Positions 38,322-46,929 of a stretch of DNA of 64,000 nucleotides are shown one piece after another. Source of the stretch: Streptomyces atroolivaceus (lineage in GTDB: Bacteria > Actinomycetota > Actinomycetes > Streptomycetales > Streptomycetaceae). The translations under genes and the position numbers were made by a program. The DNA is taken from assembly GCF_000717025.1 (NCBI RefSeq), contig NZ_JNXG01000017.1, positions 350,249 to 414,248 of the forward strand. The letters run 5' to 3'. The notes under the pieces were generated by a model. It searched no databases and was not told the DNA's origin. It saw only the letters and a program-made list of their open reading frames with translations. The stretch's first letter is position 1, and each line of letters starts with the position of its first letter.

Positions 38322-39245
38322 ATGACAGTTCTCGTACGCGACTTCCTGCCCGCCGACGCCGACGCCTGGGTACGGGTGCGGCGGGCCGCGCTGCCGTACA
38401 TGGTGACGACTCCGGAGCAGGTCCTGAGCGACCTGGCCGAAGCGCATCCCGACCGGCACTACCGGCTGCTGGTCGCCGAGGAGGACGGCGAGGTGATCGG
38501 CACCGCGCAGGTGGGCATCTCCCACGAGAGCACGAAGCCGGACCAGGGGTTCTGCAATCCGTACGTACATCCGGACAGGAGGGGCCGAGGAGCGGGATCG
38601 CTGCTGGTGCGGGCCGGCGAGGAGCATCTGACCGGCGTGGGCGCGACCGTCGTCTACACCTGGGTGCTCGATGACGGGCCGGCCAACCTCGCCTTCGCCG
38701 GGAAGCGCGGATACGCGGCGCGCCGGCCGGCGCACTTCCTCCGTCTCGGCCTGGCGGACGGCACGCTGCCGCCGCTCCAGGAGCTCCCCGCCGGGGTCGG
38801 GCTGCTCACCGCCGCGGACTTCGAGGACGATCCGCGCCCGCTGTTCGAGGCCGACACGGAGACGACCTCGGACGAACCCAGCGACACCCCGGTGCGGTTC
38901 ACCGACTACGAGAACTGGCTGGCCACGACGTGGCGCCGGCCCGGATTCGACCACGCGCTCACGTCTGTCGTCACGGTGGACGGGCGGATCGCGGCGTTCA
39001 GCGCGGCGGAGACGGACGGTCTGACCCGCTACTCGTCCGCCATGACCGGCACCCTGCGCGCCTACCGGGGCAGAGGCCTGGCGAAGCTCGCCAAGAACGA
39101 CTCGCTGCACCGGGCGCGCGCCGCCGGGTACACCGACGCCTACACCGGCAACGACGCCGGCAACGGCCCGATGCTGGCGGTCAACCGCTGGTTCGGCTAC
39201 GAGATCTGCGCCACGGAGGTACGTCATGTCCGCGAGATCGGCTGA
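38322..39245 (+). CDS. GNAT family N-acetyltransferase (tandem GNAT)
   Basis: The 307-residue protein is long enough for two GNAT folds. The first has its acetyl-CoA loop at [22 protein letters not shown] (residues 83-104), the second at YRGRGLAKLAKNDSLHRA (residues 248-265), so both halves may bind acetyl-CoA. Tandem GNATs such as mycothiol synthase MshD usually keep only one active half; the substrate here is unknown. Its last 20 bases overlap the start of the DUF402 gene, so the two are coupled. Confidence 0.87.
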   Translation: MTVLVRDFLPADADAWVRVRRAALPYMVTTPEQVLSDLAEAHPDRHYRLLVAEEDGEVIGTAQVGISHESTKPDQGFCNPYVHPDRRGRGAGSLLVRAGEEHLTGVGATVVYTWVLDDGPANLAFAGKRGYAARRPAHFLRLGLADGTLPPLQELPAGVGLLTAADFEDDPRPLFEADTETTSDEPSDTPVRFTDYENWLATTWRRPGFDHALTSVVTVDGRIAAFSAAETDGLTRYSSAMTGTLRAYRGRGLAKLAKNDSLHRARAAGYTDAYTGNDAGNGPMLAVNRWFGYEICATEVRHVREIG

Positions 39246-39726
39246 TTCCGGCCCCACGATGACCGTGGCGCTGGTCAAGGCGGGCCGCACCAAGATCCGT
39301 TACCCGGCCGAGCCGGTCGGCGACGACGGGAACCGGATCACCGTCCGGGCCCCGTGGGCGGCCCCAGGGGTCCGGGACTTCGGCTTCGTACGGTTCGAGC
39401 CGGGTGACGTCTTCACCGAGCACTACTGGCGCGACCGGTGGTACGCGGTGAAGGAGGTCCGCACGGGCGAGGGGCGGCTGAAGGGCTGGTACTGCGACAT
39501 CACCCGGCCCGCGGTGCTCCGGGGCACCGAGCTCGTGGTCGAGGATCTGGATCTCGATCTGTGGGTGTCGGCGGACGGCTCCTCCGTACTGCGCCTGGAC
39601 GAGGACGAGTTCGAGGAGAGCGGCCTCGCCGGCCGTGACCCTTCGGCGGCGGACGCGGCCGTCCGGGCACTGGACGAGCTGGAGGACCTGGCCCGCGCCG
39701 GAGGGCTGGCGGGCCTGGTCTCGTGA
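39226..39726 (+). CDS. DUF402 family nucleotide phosphatase-like protein
   Basis: The 166-residue protein fits DUF402: WYAVKEVRTGEGRLKGWYCDITRP, then the metal-binding acidic cluster VVEDLDLDLWV and RLDEDEFEESG. Characterised members include FomD (CMP-linked intermediate hydrolysis in fosfomycin biosynthesis) and an S. coelicolor nucleoside diphosphatase, which use Mn or Co bound by this Asp cluster. A nucleoside diphosphate or CMP ester is thus a reasonable substrate class. The ATG lies inside the last codons of the GNAT gene (20-base overlap). Confidence 0.85.
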   Translation: MSARSADSGPTMTVALVKAGRTKIRYPAEPVGDDGNRITVRAPWAAPGVRDFGFVRFEPGDVFTEHYWRDRWYAVKEVRTGEGRLKGWYCDITRPAVLRGTELVVEDLDLDLWVSADGSSVLRLDEDEFEESGLAGRDPSAADAAVRALDELEDLARAGGLAGLVS

Positions 39727-39739
39727 GGGGTCCGCCCTC

Positions 39740-40999
39740 TCACGCGGCGCGCGGTGTGCCGAGGATGCCGGTCATCACGTCGTGTACCGCCTCGCCGCCG
39801 AGGAGTGCGGCGAGTTCCTCGACACCGTGCTGTCGCTGCGGTGGGGTGAGCGAGACGTAGTGCTCGATGCGCTCGTTGAAGGTCCGCCGGTATCTCGCGT
39901 AGAGCTCCTCGTCGTTCCGGATGCGGCCGGCCAGCTCCACGAGGGCCACCGTCCCTGCGAGGTCGTCCTCCGGCAGCGGGTGGCCCGGAACCACGTCCGA
40001 GAACCTGCTCCCCATCCGCCCGAACCGCGTGCCGTGCAGGGCGCGCATGGTGAAGACATGGGCGTAGTGCTGTTCGTGGATCGCCAGGGGCAGCCGTCCC
40101 AGAGCGATCGATTCGTGGAGTGCCGTGAGCCCCGGAGCCAGCAGTTGGTCCGGAGTGCTCGCCGCCACCTGGAGCAGTTCACGCTGGCGCAGGAGCCGGC
40201 AGTCGGCCGTCCCCCCTGCGGCCGAGACCGTCTGCTCCCGGCCCTCGCCGAACGGGCCGCCACAGACGAGGACGCGACGGAACCGGGGCCAGTCGCGAAG
40301 CAGGTCCGGAAGCCACCGGTGCAGCAGGCGCATGTAGTCGTCGTTGACGCCGAAGTCCAGCAGGAAGTTCTTGAACCCGCCGACGTTGACGAGCAGGTCG
40401 TGTTCCGGTGCGGGGACGCACGCGACGGCCCGCAGCCCCTCGCTGTCGGTGATCGAACCGGTCCGGTGCATACGGGGGCCCACGCCCAGAGCGGCGAACT
40501 CCCTCGCGCGCTCGGCGACACCGGGGAAGTTCTGTACGACGCTGTGGGTGGCGAGCAGGTGGGCGGCGACGACCCGCTCGTGAGGCGAAAGGCCGCCCAG
40601 GTGCTGGTCGGCGGCCGGAAAGCCGGAGAGGGGCAGGGTCGCGCAGCGTTCGTGGATGCCGGCCAGTGGTTGTGTGAGCTGCCAGAAACTGAAGAGGCTG
40701 TCCACCATGGTCACGGGCCGCCGGGCCACGACCGACCGGAGTACCAGCTCGGCGTCCATCACGGAGATCACATGGTCGCTTCCCCGCACCAGGTCGTCGG
40801 TCACCTCCGCCGCGGCCTTCCGGGTCATGCCTCCGGTGTCGTGGACGGTGTCGAAGGCATCAGCGTTGCGCCGGGCGAACACAGCGGCCACACCGTCGCC
40901 GACGAACACCCGCTCGTGCCCGCCGAGCGGCCGGGAGACCGCGACGAGCTCGGAGACGGGGCCGAAACCACAGTTCTGTGCCCCCATCACGATCCGCAT
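39740..40999 (-). CDS. GT-B fold glycosyltransferase-like protein
   Basis: The 419-residue protein starts MRIVMGAQNCGFGPVSEL, the first Rossmann strand and glycine loop of a GT-B fold, with a second Rossmann domain from LLVNVGGFKNFLLDFG. Its donor-site region is QLLAPGLTALHESIALG followed by LAIHEQHYAHVF, the usual place of diphosphate and sugar contacts in MurG/UGT enzymes. I recall similar actinomycete proteins named CGA-synthase-related, after cytosylglucuronate synthase of blasticidin biosynthesis; that link is tentative. It begins one base after the stop of the alpha/beta hydrolase gene, so the two form an operon. Its neighbours suggest glycosylation of a small molecule. Confidence 0.65.
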   Translation of the reverse strand: MRIVMGAQNCGFGPVSELVAVSRPLGGHERVFVGDGVAAVFARRNADAFDTVHDTGGMTRKAAAEVTDDLVRGSDHVISVMDAELVLRSVVARRPVTMVDSLFSFWQLTQPLAGIHERCATLPLSGFPAADQHLGGLSPHERVVAAHLLATHSVVQNFPGVAERAREFAALGVGPRMHRTGSITDSEGLRAVACVPAPEHDLLVNVGGFKNFLLDFGVNDDYMRLLHRWLPDLLRDWPRFRRVLVCGGPFGEGREQTVSAAGGTADCRLLRQRELLQVAASTPDQLLAPGLTALHESIALGRLPLAIHEQHYAHVFTMRALHGTRFGRMGSRFSDVVPGHPLPEDDLAGTVALVELAGRIRNDEELYARYRRTFNERIEHYVSLTPPQRQHGVEELAALLGGEAVHDVMTGILGTPRAA

Positions 41000-41000
41000 G

Positions 41001-41846
41001 TCACAGCCCTCCGCCGGTCGTCCCATGCGGACGGCCTGCCCCGCCGGGTGGGACGGCGGCGAGGACCTCGACGAGGCGCTCCGCGAAGTCGGCGGGGTAT
41101 CTCGCGTAGCCGACGTGCCCGCCGGGGAACAGTTCCACCGTGCGGCCGAGCCGCTCGGCGAGGAAGAGCGCGGGGCGGTGCACGAGGTCCCCTCGCGAGG
41201 CGTGGCCACCCGCCCACACCACCTTCTCCGAGATCTCTCCGAGTGCGGTGAGGTCCGGCACGAAGCGTGTGAACGGCCGGACGAAGTGGCGCAGGAAGAA
41301 GTCGGTGTTGTTGTGCTCCTCGGGGAGGGCCGGCGCGGGCCGGCCGCCGTGGAGGGCCTGCAGCTTGACGAGGGCCGGCGCCATGCCCTCACTGCGGTAC
41401 GTCCGGCAGATGTCGTCGAGGAGCGCCATGTGGCGTCCGGCGTCCGGGAGGACGCTCAGGGCGGGCGGTTCGTGGACGACGGCCAGCCGGATCCTGTCCG
41501 GGTGCCTGACCGTCACCTCCAGTGCGATGAGCCCACCGGAGCAGCTTCCGAAGACGCACACGGGCGCGTTCGGACCGGCGAGGTGGCGGATGAGGCGGTA
41601 TGCGTCGTCGGCGTGCTCTTCGACCCTCTGGTCCACCTGCGGACCGACGAGCACACTGCGTGAGTTGCCGCGCGGATCGTAGGTGACGACACGGTGCCCG
41701 GCGGCCAGGACCGTGGCCAGGCGCTTGTAGACGGCGGCGTCGGAGTTGCCTCCTCCGATGAGCAGCAGCAGAGGCCCTTCGCCCCGTACTTCGAAGTAGA
41801 TCTCCGCGCCTGGTACCGCGAGTGTTCCGCTGGTCGACGGGTCCAT
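41001..41846 (-). CDS. Alpha/beta hydrolase with Cys at the nucleophile position
   Basis: The 281-residue protein has an alpha/beta-hydrolase core: oxyanion strand LLLLIGGGNSD, RVVTYDPRGNSRS, and the nucleophile elbow VCVFGSCSGGLIALE, in which the central G-x-S-x-G residue is Cys102 (codon TGC) and not Ser. His244 in FPGGHVGYARYP is the likely catalytic His. Cys-type members include dienelactone hydrolase; a Ser103 shift is an alternative reading. It is the first gene of an operon with the GT-B glycosyltransferase and diverges from the carrier-ligase gene. ATG 41846 has GGGAG four bases upstream; GTG 41849 is also possible. Confidence 0.85.
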   Translation of the reverse strand: MDPSTSGTLAVPGAEIYFEVRGEGPLLLLIGGGNSDAAVYKRLATVLAAGHRVVTYDPRGNSRSVLVGPQVDQRVEEHADDAYRLIRHLAGPNAPVCVFGSCSGGLIALEVTVRHPDRIRLAVVHEPPALSVLPDAGRHMALLDDICRTYRSEGMAPALVKLQALHGGRPAPALPEEHNNTDFFLRHFVRPFTRFVPDLTALGEISEKVVWAGGHASRGDLVHRPALFLAERLGRTVELFPGGHVGYARYPADFAERLVEVLAAVPPGGAGRPHGTTGGGL

Positions 41847-42019
41847 CACACTCCCATGCCGAAACCGGTGTCACTCCACAGCGTCACACGGCCGTCACGC
41901 GCTGTGCAGGGCGTGCGCGGTTCGCCGCCGCCCACTTCGGACGCCTCCCTGGCCCTGAGTGCTTCCCGTGGCTTCCGCGCGCCCGTCTCCTTCCCCTGCG
42001 CACCGGGCATACCGTCCGG

Positions 42020-43870
42020 ATGACGGGCATCGAAGCAGTGCGAAGAATCCTCCGTGACCTCGGAATCGGTGAAGAGCTGCTGCACGACGACGCACGGTTG
42101 CGCGCACACCTCGCGCTCGACTCGGTCGACCTCACCCAGATCCAGGTGGAGCTGGCCGACCGGTTCGCCACCTCGATCGATCTCTGGACCGAACTGGACT
42201 ACACCGTGCGACAACTCGGCGAGGTCCTCGACGAACGCGGGACCGGCGCGGAAGCCGGTGCCGGCCGGGACGCCGGTGCGGAGTACCGGGACCGCGGCTG
42301 GTGGCGCCCGGAGTTCGTGGACGACCTCGTGCTGAGCACCCGCCTCCACGCGGGGCACGGTGCGGCACTGGCCGGCGCCGGCCGCACCTTCACCAGGGCC
42401 GAGCTCGACGCGGCGGTGTCGGGCTGCGCTGCCAGGCTGGCGCACTCCGGCGTCCGGACCGGCGAGACGGTACTCGTGCAACTGCCGAACCAGGTGCGGT
42501 CCGTCGTTCTCGTACTCGCTCTGATCAGGCTCGGGGCACGCCCCGCTCTCGCCCTTCCCGCCCTGCGCGAGCACGAACTGGACCCGGTGATCGCCGCGTT
42601 GGAGCCGGCCGCGCTCGCCGTACCGGCCCGGCACCGGCGCTTCGACCACCTGGGGCTCGCCGAGCGGCTCCGCGAGCGGCACCCGTCCGTCCGGACCCTC
42701 CTCGTCTCGGGCCTCACCGGCGCGGCCGGGGGCCACGTGGACGTCGACCGTCTCGTCGAGGCCTGTGGCCCACCTCCCGCGGACACGGAGCGACGCCCCT
42801 CGGACACCGCCCTCTTCCTGCTGTCGAGCGGGACCACCGGCGCGCCCAAACCCATCGCCCGCACCCATGAGGCACTCGGACACGTGATCCGTGCCGCGGC
42901 GGCGGTCTCCGCGCTGACGCCGGACTCGGTGTTCCTCGCCGTCCTGCCCGTGGCACACGGTTTCGCCTTCTCCGCTCCGGGGATGCTCGGCACGCTCGCC
43001 TGCGGCGGAAAGGTCGTACTCGCGGCACCGGACGACGCGGCCGCGGCGCTGGCGCTGATCGAGCGGGAACGTGTCACCCACTGCGCGCTCACTCCGGCGC
43101 TCGCCCTGCAGTGGCTCGCCGCCCGGGCCGCGGCAGGCGGCCGTGACCTGTCGAGCCTGCGGGTCCTGCAGGTCGGCGGGGCGCGCCTGGACGCGGACAC
43201 GGCCGCCCGGCTGGCGGACGCCTTCGACTGCCGGATCCAGCAGGTGTACGGCATGAGTGAGGGCCAGCTGAACTTCACCCGGCTCGACGATCCGCCCGAG
43301 GTGGCGTTCACCACGCAGGGACGGCCCTCCTCGCCGGGTGACGAAACGCTCGTGGTGGACGAGGAGGGCCGGCGCGTGGCCGACGGTGACGTCGGCGAAC
43401 TCCTGGTCAGGGGTCCTGGAGTGATCACGCGGTACCACGGCGACGCGGCGGCCGCGTCGTTCACCGCCGACGGCTTCTACCGCACCGGCGATCTCGTCCG
43501 CCGCCACCCGTCCGGGAACTTCGTGGTCGCCGGGCGTCTGAAGGACGTGATCAACCGCGGAGGGGAGAAGATCCCGGCGGACGAGCTGGAGGCACTGGCC
43601 CTGGAGCACCCGGGTGTACGAGCCGCCGCTGCCGTCGCGATGCCGCATCGGGGCCTGGGCGAAGCCGTCTGCCTCTACATCGTGGCTGCCGGCGAGGCCG
43701 CGCCGCCGCTCCGGGAGATCCGCAGGCACTTGGAGGACAGCGGGCTCGCCCGGTTCAAGCTGCCGGAACGCCTCGTCGATGTCCCCGCGCTCCCCCTGAC
43801 CGCGGTCGGCAAGACGGACAAGGCACTGCTGCGGGAGGACATCGCCGCCCGGCTGGAGAGGGAGGGCTGA
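42020..43870 (+). CDS. Carrier protein-aryl acid AMP ligase fusion
   Basis: The 616-residue protein has an N-terminal acyl/aryl carrier domain (residues 1-75) with the phosphopantetheine site LALDSVDL (Ser35), then a full adenylation domain resembling DhbE/EntE: EYRDRGWWRPE, VLVQLPNQV, A3 LFLLSSGTTGAPKPIAR, VYGMSEGQL, YRTGDL, AGRLKDVINRGGEKIP, and Lys598 in PLTAVGKTDKALL. It should activate a carboxylic acid and load it on its own carrier. Where DhbE/EntE have AHNYPLSSPG, this has AHGFAFSAPG, so the Asn that contacts the aryl 2-hydroxyl is Gly and the substrate probably differs. It diverges from the hydrolase-glycosyltransferase operon. No clear ribosome-binding site precedes ATG 42020. Confidence 0.85.
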   Translation: MTGIEAVRRILRDLGIGEELLHDDARLRAHLALDSVDLTQIQVELADRFATSIDLWTELDYTVRQLGEVLDERGTGAEAGAGRDAGAEYRDRGWWRPEFVDDLVLSTRLHAGHGAALAGAGRTFTRAELDAAVSGCAARLAHSGVRTGETVLVQLPNQVRSVVLVLALIRLGARPALALPALREHELDPVIAALEPAALAVPARHRRFDHLGLAERLRERHPSVRTLLVSGLTGAAGGHVDVDRLVEACGPPPADTERRPSDTALFLLSSGTTGAPKPIARTHEALGHVIRAAAAVSALTPDSVFLAVLPVAHGFAFSAPGMLGTLACGGKVVLAAPDDAAAALALIERERVTHCALTPALALQWLAARAAAGGRDLSSLRVLQVGGARLDADTAARLADAFDCRIQQVYGMSEGQLNFTRLDDPPEVAFTTQGRPSSPGDETLVVDEEGRRVADGDVGELLVRGPGVITRYHGDAAAASFTADGFYRTGDLVRRHPSGNFVVAGRLKDVINRGGEKIPADELEALALEHPGVRAAAAVAMPHRGLGEAVCLYIVAAGEAAPPLREIRRHLEDSGLARFKLPERLVDVPALPLTAVGKTDKALLREDIAARLEREG

Positions 43871-43931
43871 CGCACCCGGCTCCGGGGGCGCCCGCCGCCT
43901 GGATGCCGCGTGCGGGGACGTGCGTACGGCC

Positions 43932-45404
43932 TCACGGAGCGACGAGCTCCACCACGGACCCCGCCGTGTTCTCCAGGTACGCCACGTCCCCGGCGCCGGT
44001 GTGCCCGGGGAGCTCCGGCGGGAGCGGCCGCCAGCCGTGTCCCGGGGCGTGGGCCACCAGGACGTCGAGTGTGGCCCGGTCCTGGACGTGGAACGCCAGC
44101 CGGCTGACGCCGGGGCGCAGTCCCTCGTGCGCGCGTCCGGGCAGGTCGGGCGTGTGTTCGACCGCCACATGGCTGTCGCCGCGCCGCCAGCTCCGGCCGT
44201 GTGCCCAGCGCTGGTACGGGACATGGCCCAGTTCGCCGAGCAGCCAGCCCCACTCCGCCTCGGCCTCGGCCAGGTCGGGTACCCACAGGTCGATGTGGTG
44301 CAGCCGGCCTGTGGGGCTCGCCGCCACCGGCAGCGGGACGGCGCGCCGCGCCCCCTGCGGTGCGTAGGCGATGGTGTCGGCGTCCTCGTGCCAGTGGATC
44401 AGGAAGCGCTGTCCCGCGCGGTAACCGTCGAGGCCGGCACGGCAGTACGCCACCATGTCGTCGGGCAGCGCGTCCAGGGGGAACCAGCCCAGCTCGGAGC
44501 ACTTGTCCGGCTCCGCGTTGCGAGGCGGACGGGCCGGGTCGTGGTCCGCCTCGAAGAACCAGCCCATCCTGGGGTTGCCGCCCGGCCCCCTGTGCTGCAT
44601 GACCAGTGCCACCCGGAGCTCGTCCGGACGCAGCTCGACGCCGATCTCCTCCGCTGTCTCCCGGATCATGGCCGCCGGCACGTCCTCGCCGTCCTCCGCG
44701 TGGCCGGAGGGGGCGTGGAGGAGCCCGTCCGCGTATCCCGTGCCGGCCCTCCGGGCGAGCAGCACTTCGGAACCCCTGCGCAGGATCAGGTGGACGTCGA
44801 CGACCTCGCTGTGCCGGTGCGGTGGCTCGGCGCGGGCCACCAGGGCGTACCTCTCGTCGTCGACCTCCTTGCCCCACAGCCGGGAGTCCGCGGAGAGCGG
44901 CTCGTGGTGGACTCGCTCGGTGTGCTCGGCGAGGAGAGCGGTGAGGCGGGCCGCGGGGAGGCCCGCGCCGTCCCACACGCCTTCGATCAGAACCAGCCGG
45001 CCGCCCGGCCGCAGCAGCGAGAACCAGTGCCGCAGGGCGGCCTCGGGGTCGGGCAGCAGCCACACCGTGTGCCGGGCCAGGACCACGTCGAAGCGCTGCG
45101 TGCCCACCGGGGGACGCGCCGCGTCCCCGACGAGCACCTCGGTGCCGGTCCCCGCGAGCTTGGCCCGCGCCCGCTCCACCATGCGCGTCGACCGGTCGAC
45201 CGCGGTGACCCGGTGCCCCTGGCCCGCGACGAGAAGGGCCAGGCTGCCCGTACCGCATCCGAGGTCGAGCACCTCGGAGCGTCTGGCGGGCAGCCACGTC
45301 TCCATGCGCCGCGCCCAGGCGCTGCGGACCACCGGGTCGAGGAGCCCGTGGTCGGGCTCCTCGTCGAAGGTGCCGGCCGCAGCGTCCCAGTCGATCGTGG
45401 TCAT
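43932..45404 (-). CDS. Trifunctional methyltransferase-Nudix-VOC fusion protein
   Basis: The 490-residue protein joins three domains. Residues 1-165 are a class I SAM methyltransferase (EVLDLGCGTGSLALL at 45-59, VTAVDRS, LRPGGRLVLIEG). Residues 197-345 are a Nudix hydrolase with the box GHAEDGEDVPAAMIRETAEE beginning at 234. Residues 367-490 are a VOC/glyoxalase-bleomycin resistance fold starting LHHIDLWVPDLAEAE and ending YLENTAGSVVELVAP, with His370 and Glu486 as possible metal ligands. Methyltransferase-Nudix fusions are known in Streptomyces annotation; the added VOC domain is unusual. ATG 45404 is chosen as GAGGA lies about 10 bases upstream. It converges on the carrier-ligase gene. Confidence 0.88.
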   Translation of the reverse strand: MTTIDWDAAAGTFDEEPDHGLLDPVVRSAWARRMETWLPARRSEVLDLGCGTGSLALLVAGQGHRVTAVDRSTRMVERARAKLAGTGTEVLVGDAARPPVGTQRFDVVLARHTVWLLPDPEAALRHWFSLLRPGGRLVLIEGVWDGAGLPAARLTALLAEHTERVHHEPLSADSRLWGKEVDDERYALVARAEPPHRHSEVVDVHLILRRGSEVLLARRAGTGYADGLLHAPSGHAEDGEDVPAAMIRETAEEIGVELRPDELRVALVMQHRGPGGNPRMGWFFEADHDPARPPRNAEPDKCSELGWFPLDALPDDMVAYCRAGLDGYRAGQRFLIHWHEDADTIAYAPQGARRAVPLPVAASPTGRLHHIDLWVPDLAEAEAEWGWLLGELGHVPYQRWAHGRSWRRGDSHVAVEHTPDLPGRAHEGLRPGVSRLAFHVQDRATLDVLVAHAPGHGWRPLPPELPGHTGAGDVAYLENTAGSVVELVAP

Positions 45405-45438
45405 ACGGCCCATCCTCGCAGCCGCCACCGACAGCGCG

Positions 45439-46926
45439 TCACGCCCGATTCCTGCCCAGCACCTTCCTCACCAGGGGCCACACCAGGATCAGCGCGACGA
45501 TGACGTAGACGGTCACGGAGAACGGGGTGTCGACCAGGCCCGTGACGCTGCCATCGCTGATCTGGAGGGCGCGCCGCAGCTGCTGTTCGGCGGACGGCCC
45601 GAGGATGACCGCGATGATCGCGGGCAGGATCGGCAGTCCGTACCGCCGCATGCCGAAGCCGATCAGGCCGATCACCAGGAGGATCACCAGGTCGACCGCC
45701 TCCCCGCCGACCGCGTACGCGCCAACGGCGGCGAAGAACAGGATGCCCGCGTAGAGGTAGGGGCGCGGGATCCGCAGCAGCTTCGCCCAGAGCGGCGCGA
45801 GGGGCAGGTTCAGTGCGAGCAGCAGCACCATGCCGACGAAGAGCGAGGCGATCAGGCCCCAGACCAGCTCGGGTTCACGCTCGAACAGGAGTGGCCCGGG
45901 CTGGATGCCGTACTGCTGGAAGGCGGCCAGCATGACGGCGGCGACGGCCGTGGTGGGCAGGCCCAGCGTGAGCATGGAGACCAGGGTTCCCGCGGCGGAC
46001 GCGGAGGCCGCCGACTCCGGCCCCGCGACTCCCTCGATGGCGCCCTTGCCGAATTCGTCGCGGTGCTTGGAGAGCCGCTTCTCGGTGACGTACGAGAGGA
46101 AGGTGGGGATCTCCGCGCCGCCCGCCGGGATCGCGCCGAACGGGAAGCCGATGAAGGGACCGCGCAGCCAGGACTTCCAGGTGCGCCGGACGTCGGCCTT
46201 GCCCAGCCAGGGACGGCCGACGGGGATCGGCTTCCCGCTGGTGCGGCGCAGGTGTGCGGCGACCCAGAGGGCCTCGCCGATGGCGAAGAGTCCGACCGCC
46301 ACGATCACCACGTCGATGCCGTCGGCCAGTTGGAGCGAGCCGAAGGTCAGCCTCTGCTGGCCCGTCATCTGGTCCAGGCCGACGAGGCCGATGGTCAGGC
46401 CGATGAGGAGCGAGGCGAGGCCGCGGATCCGTGAGGAGCCGAGGACGGAGGTGACGGCGATGAAGGCCAGCACCATGATGGCGAAGTAGTCGGGGGCGCC
46501 GATGTCCACCGCGAGCGCGGCCACGGTCGGGGCGAGGACGACCAGCAGGATCGTGCCGATCATCCCGCCGGCGAAGTGGCCGATCGCGGCGGCGGCGAGC
46601 GCCTGTGATCCGCGTCCGGCCTTCGCCATCGGGTTGCCCTCGATCGCGGCGACGACGGCCGCGCTCTCCCCCGGGGTGTTGAGGAGGATCGAGGTGGTGG
46701 AGCCACCGAACATCGCACCGTAGTAGATCCCGGCGAACATGATGAACGCACCGGTCGGTTCGAGTCCGTACGTCACCGGCAGCAGCAGGGCCACGGCCAT
46801 GGCGGGGCCGATGCCGGGGAGCACACCGATCGCCGTGCCGAGCAGGACGCCGAGCGCGGCCCAGAGCAGGTTGACCGGCGTGAGCGCCGTGCCGAAGCCG
46901 TCGATGAGGGAGTTGAGGGAATCCAT
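45439..46926 (-). CDS. tctA: Tripartite tricarboxylate transporter, large permease TctA
   Basis: The 495-residue protein has about 12 membrane helices and the TctA signatures [19 protein letters not shown] near residues 35-53 and [19 protein letters not shown] in the middle, plus [15 protein letters not shown]. TctA is the transport channel that takes substrate from the binding protein and couples it to an ion gradient. It starts 3 bp after the TctB stop, completing a tctCBA operon. Substrates in the family include citrate, tricarballylate and aromatic diacids. Confidence 0.95.
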   Translation of the reverse strand: MDSLNSLIDGFGTALTPVNLLWAALGVLLGTAIGVLPGIGPAMAVALLLPVTYGLEPTGAFIMFAGIYYGAMFGGSTTSILLNTPGESAAVVAAIEGNPMAKAGRGSQALAAAAIGHFAGGMIGTILLVVLAPTVAALAVDIGAPDYFAIMVLAFIAVTSVLGSSRIRGLASLLIGLTIGLVGLDQMTGQQRLTFGSLQLADGIDVVIVAVGLFAIGEALWVAAHLRRTSGKPIPVGRPWLGKADVRRTWKSWLRGPFIGFPFGAIPAGGAEIPTFLSYVTEKRLSKHRDEFGKGAIEGVAGPESAASASAAGTLVSMLTLGLPTTAVAAVMLAAFQQYGIQPGPLLFEREPELVWGLIASLFVGMVLLLALNLPLAPLWAKLLRIPRPYLYAGILFFAAVGAYAVGGEAVDLVILLVIGLIGFGMRRYGLPILPAIIAVILGPSAEQQLRRALQISDGSVTGLVDTPFSVTVYVIVALILVWPLVRKVLGRNRA

Positions 46927-46929
46927 CGG

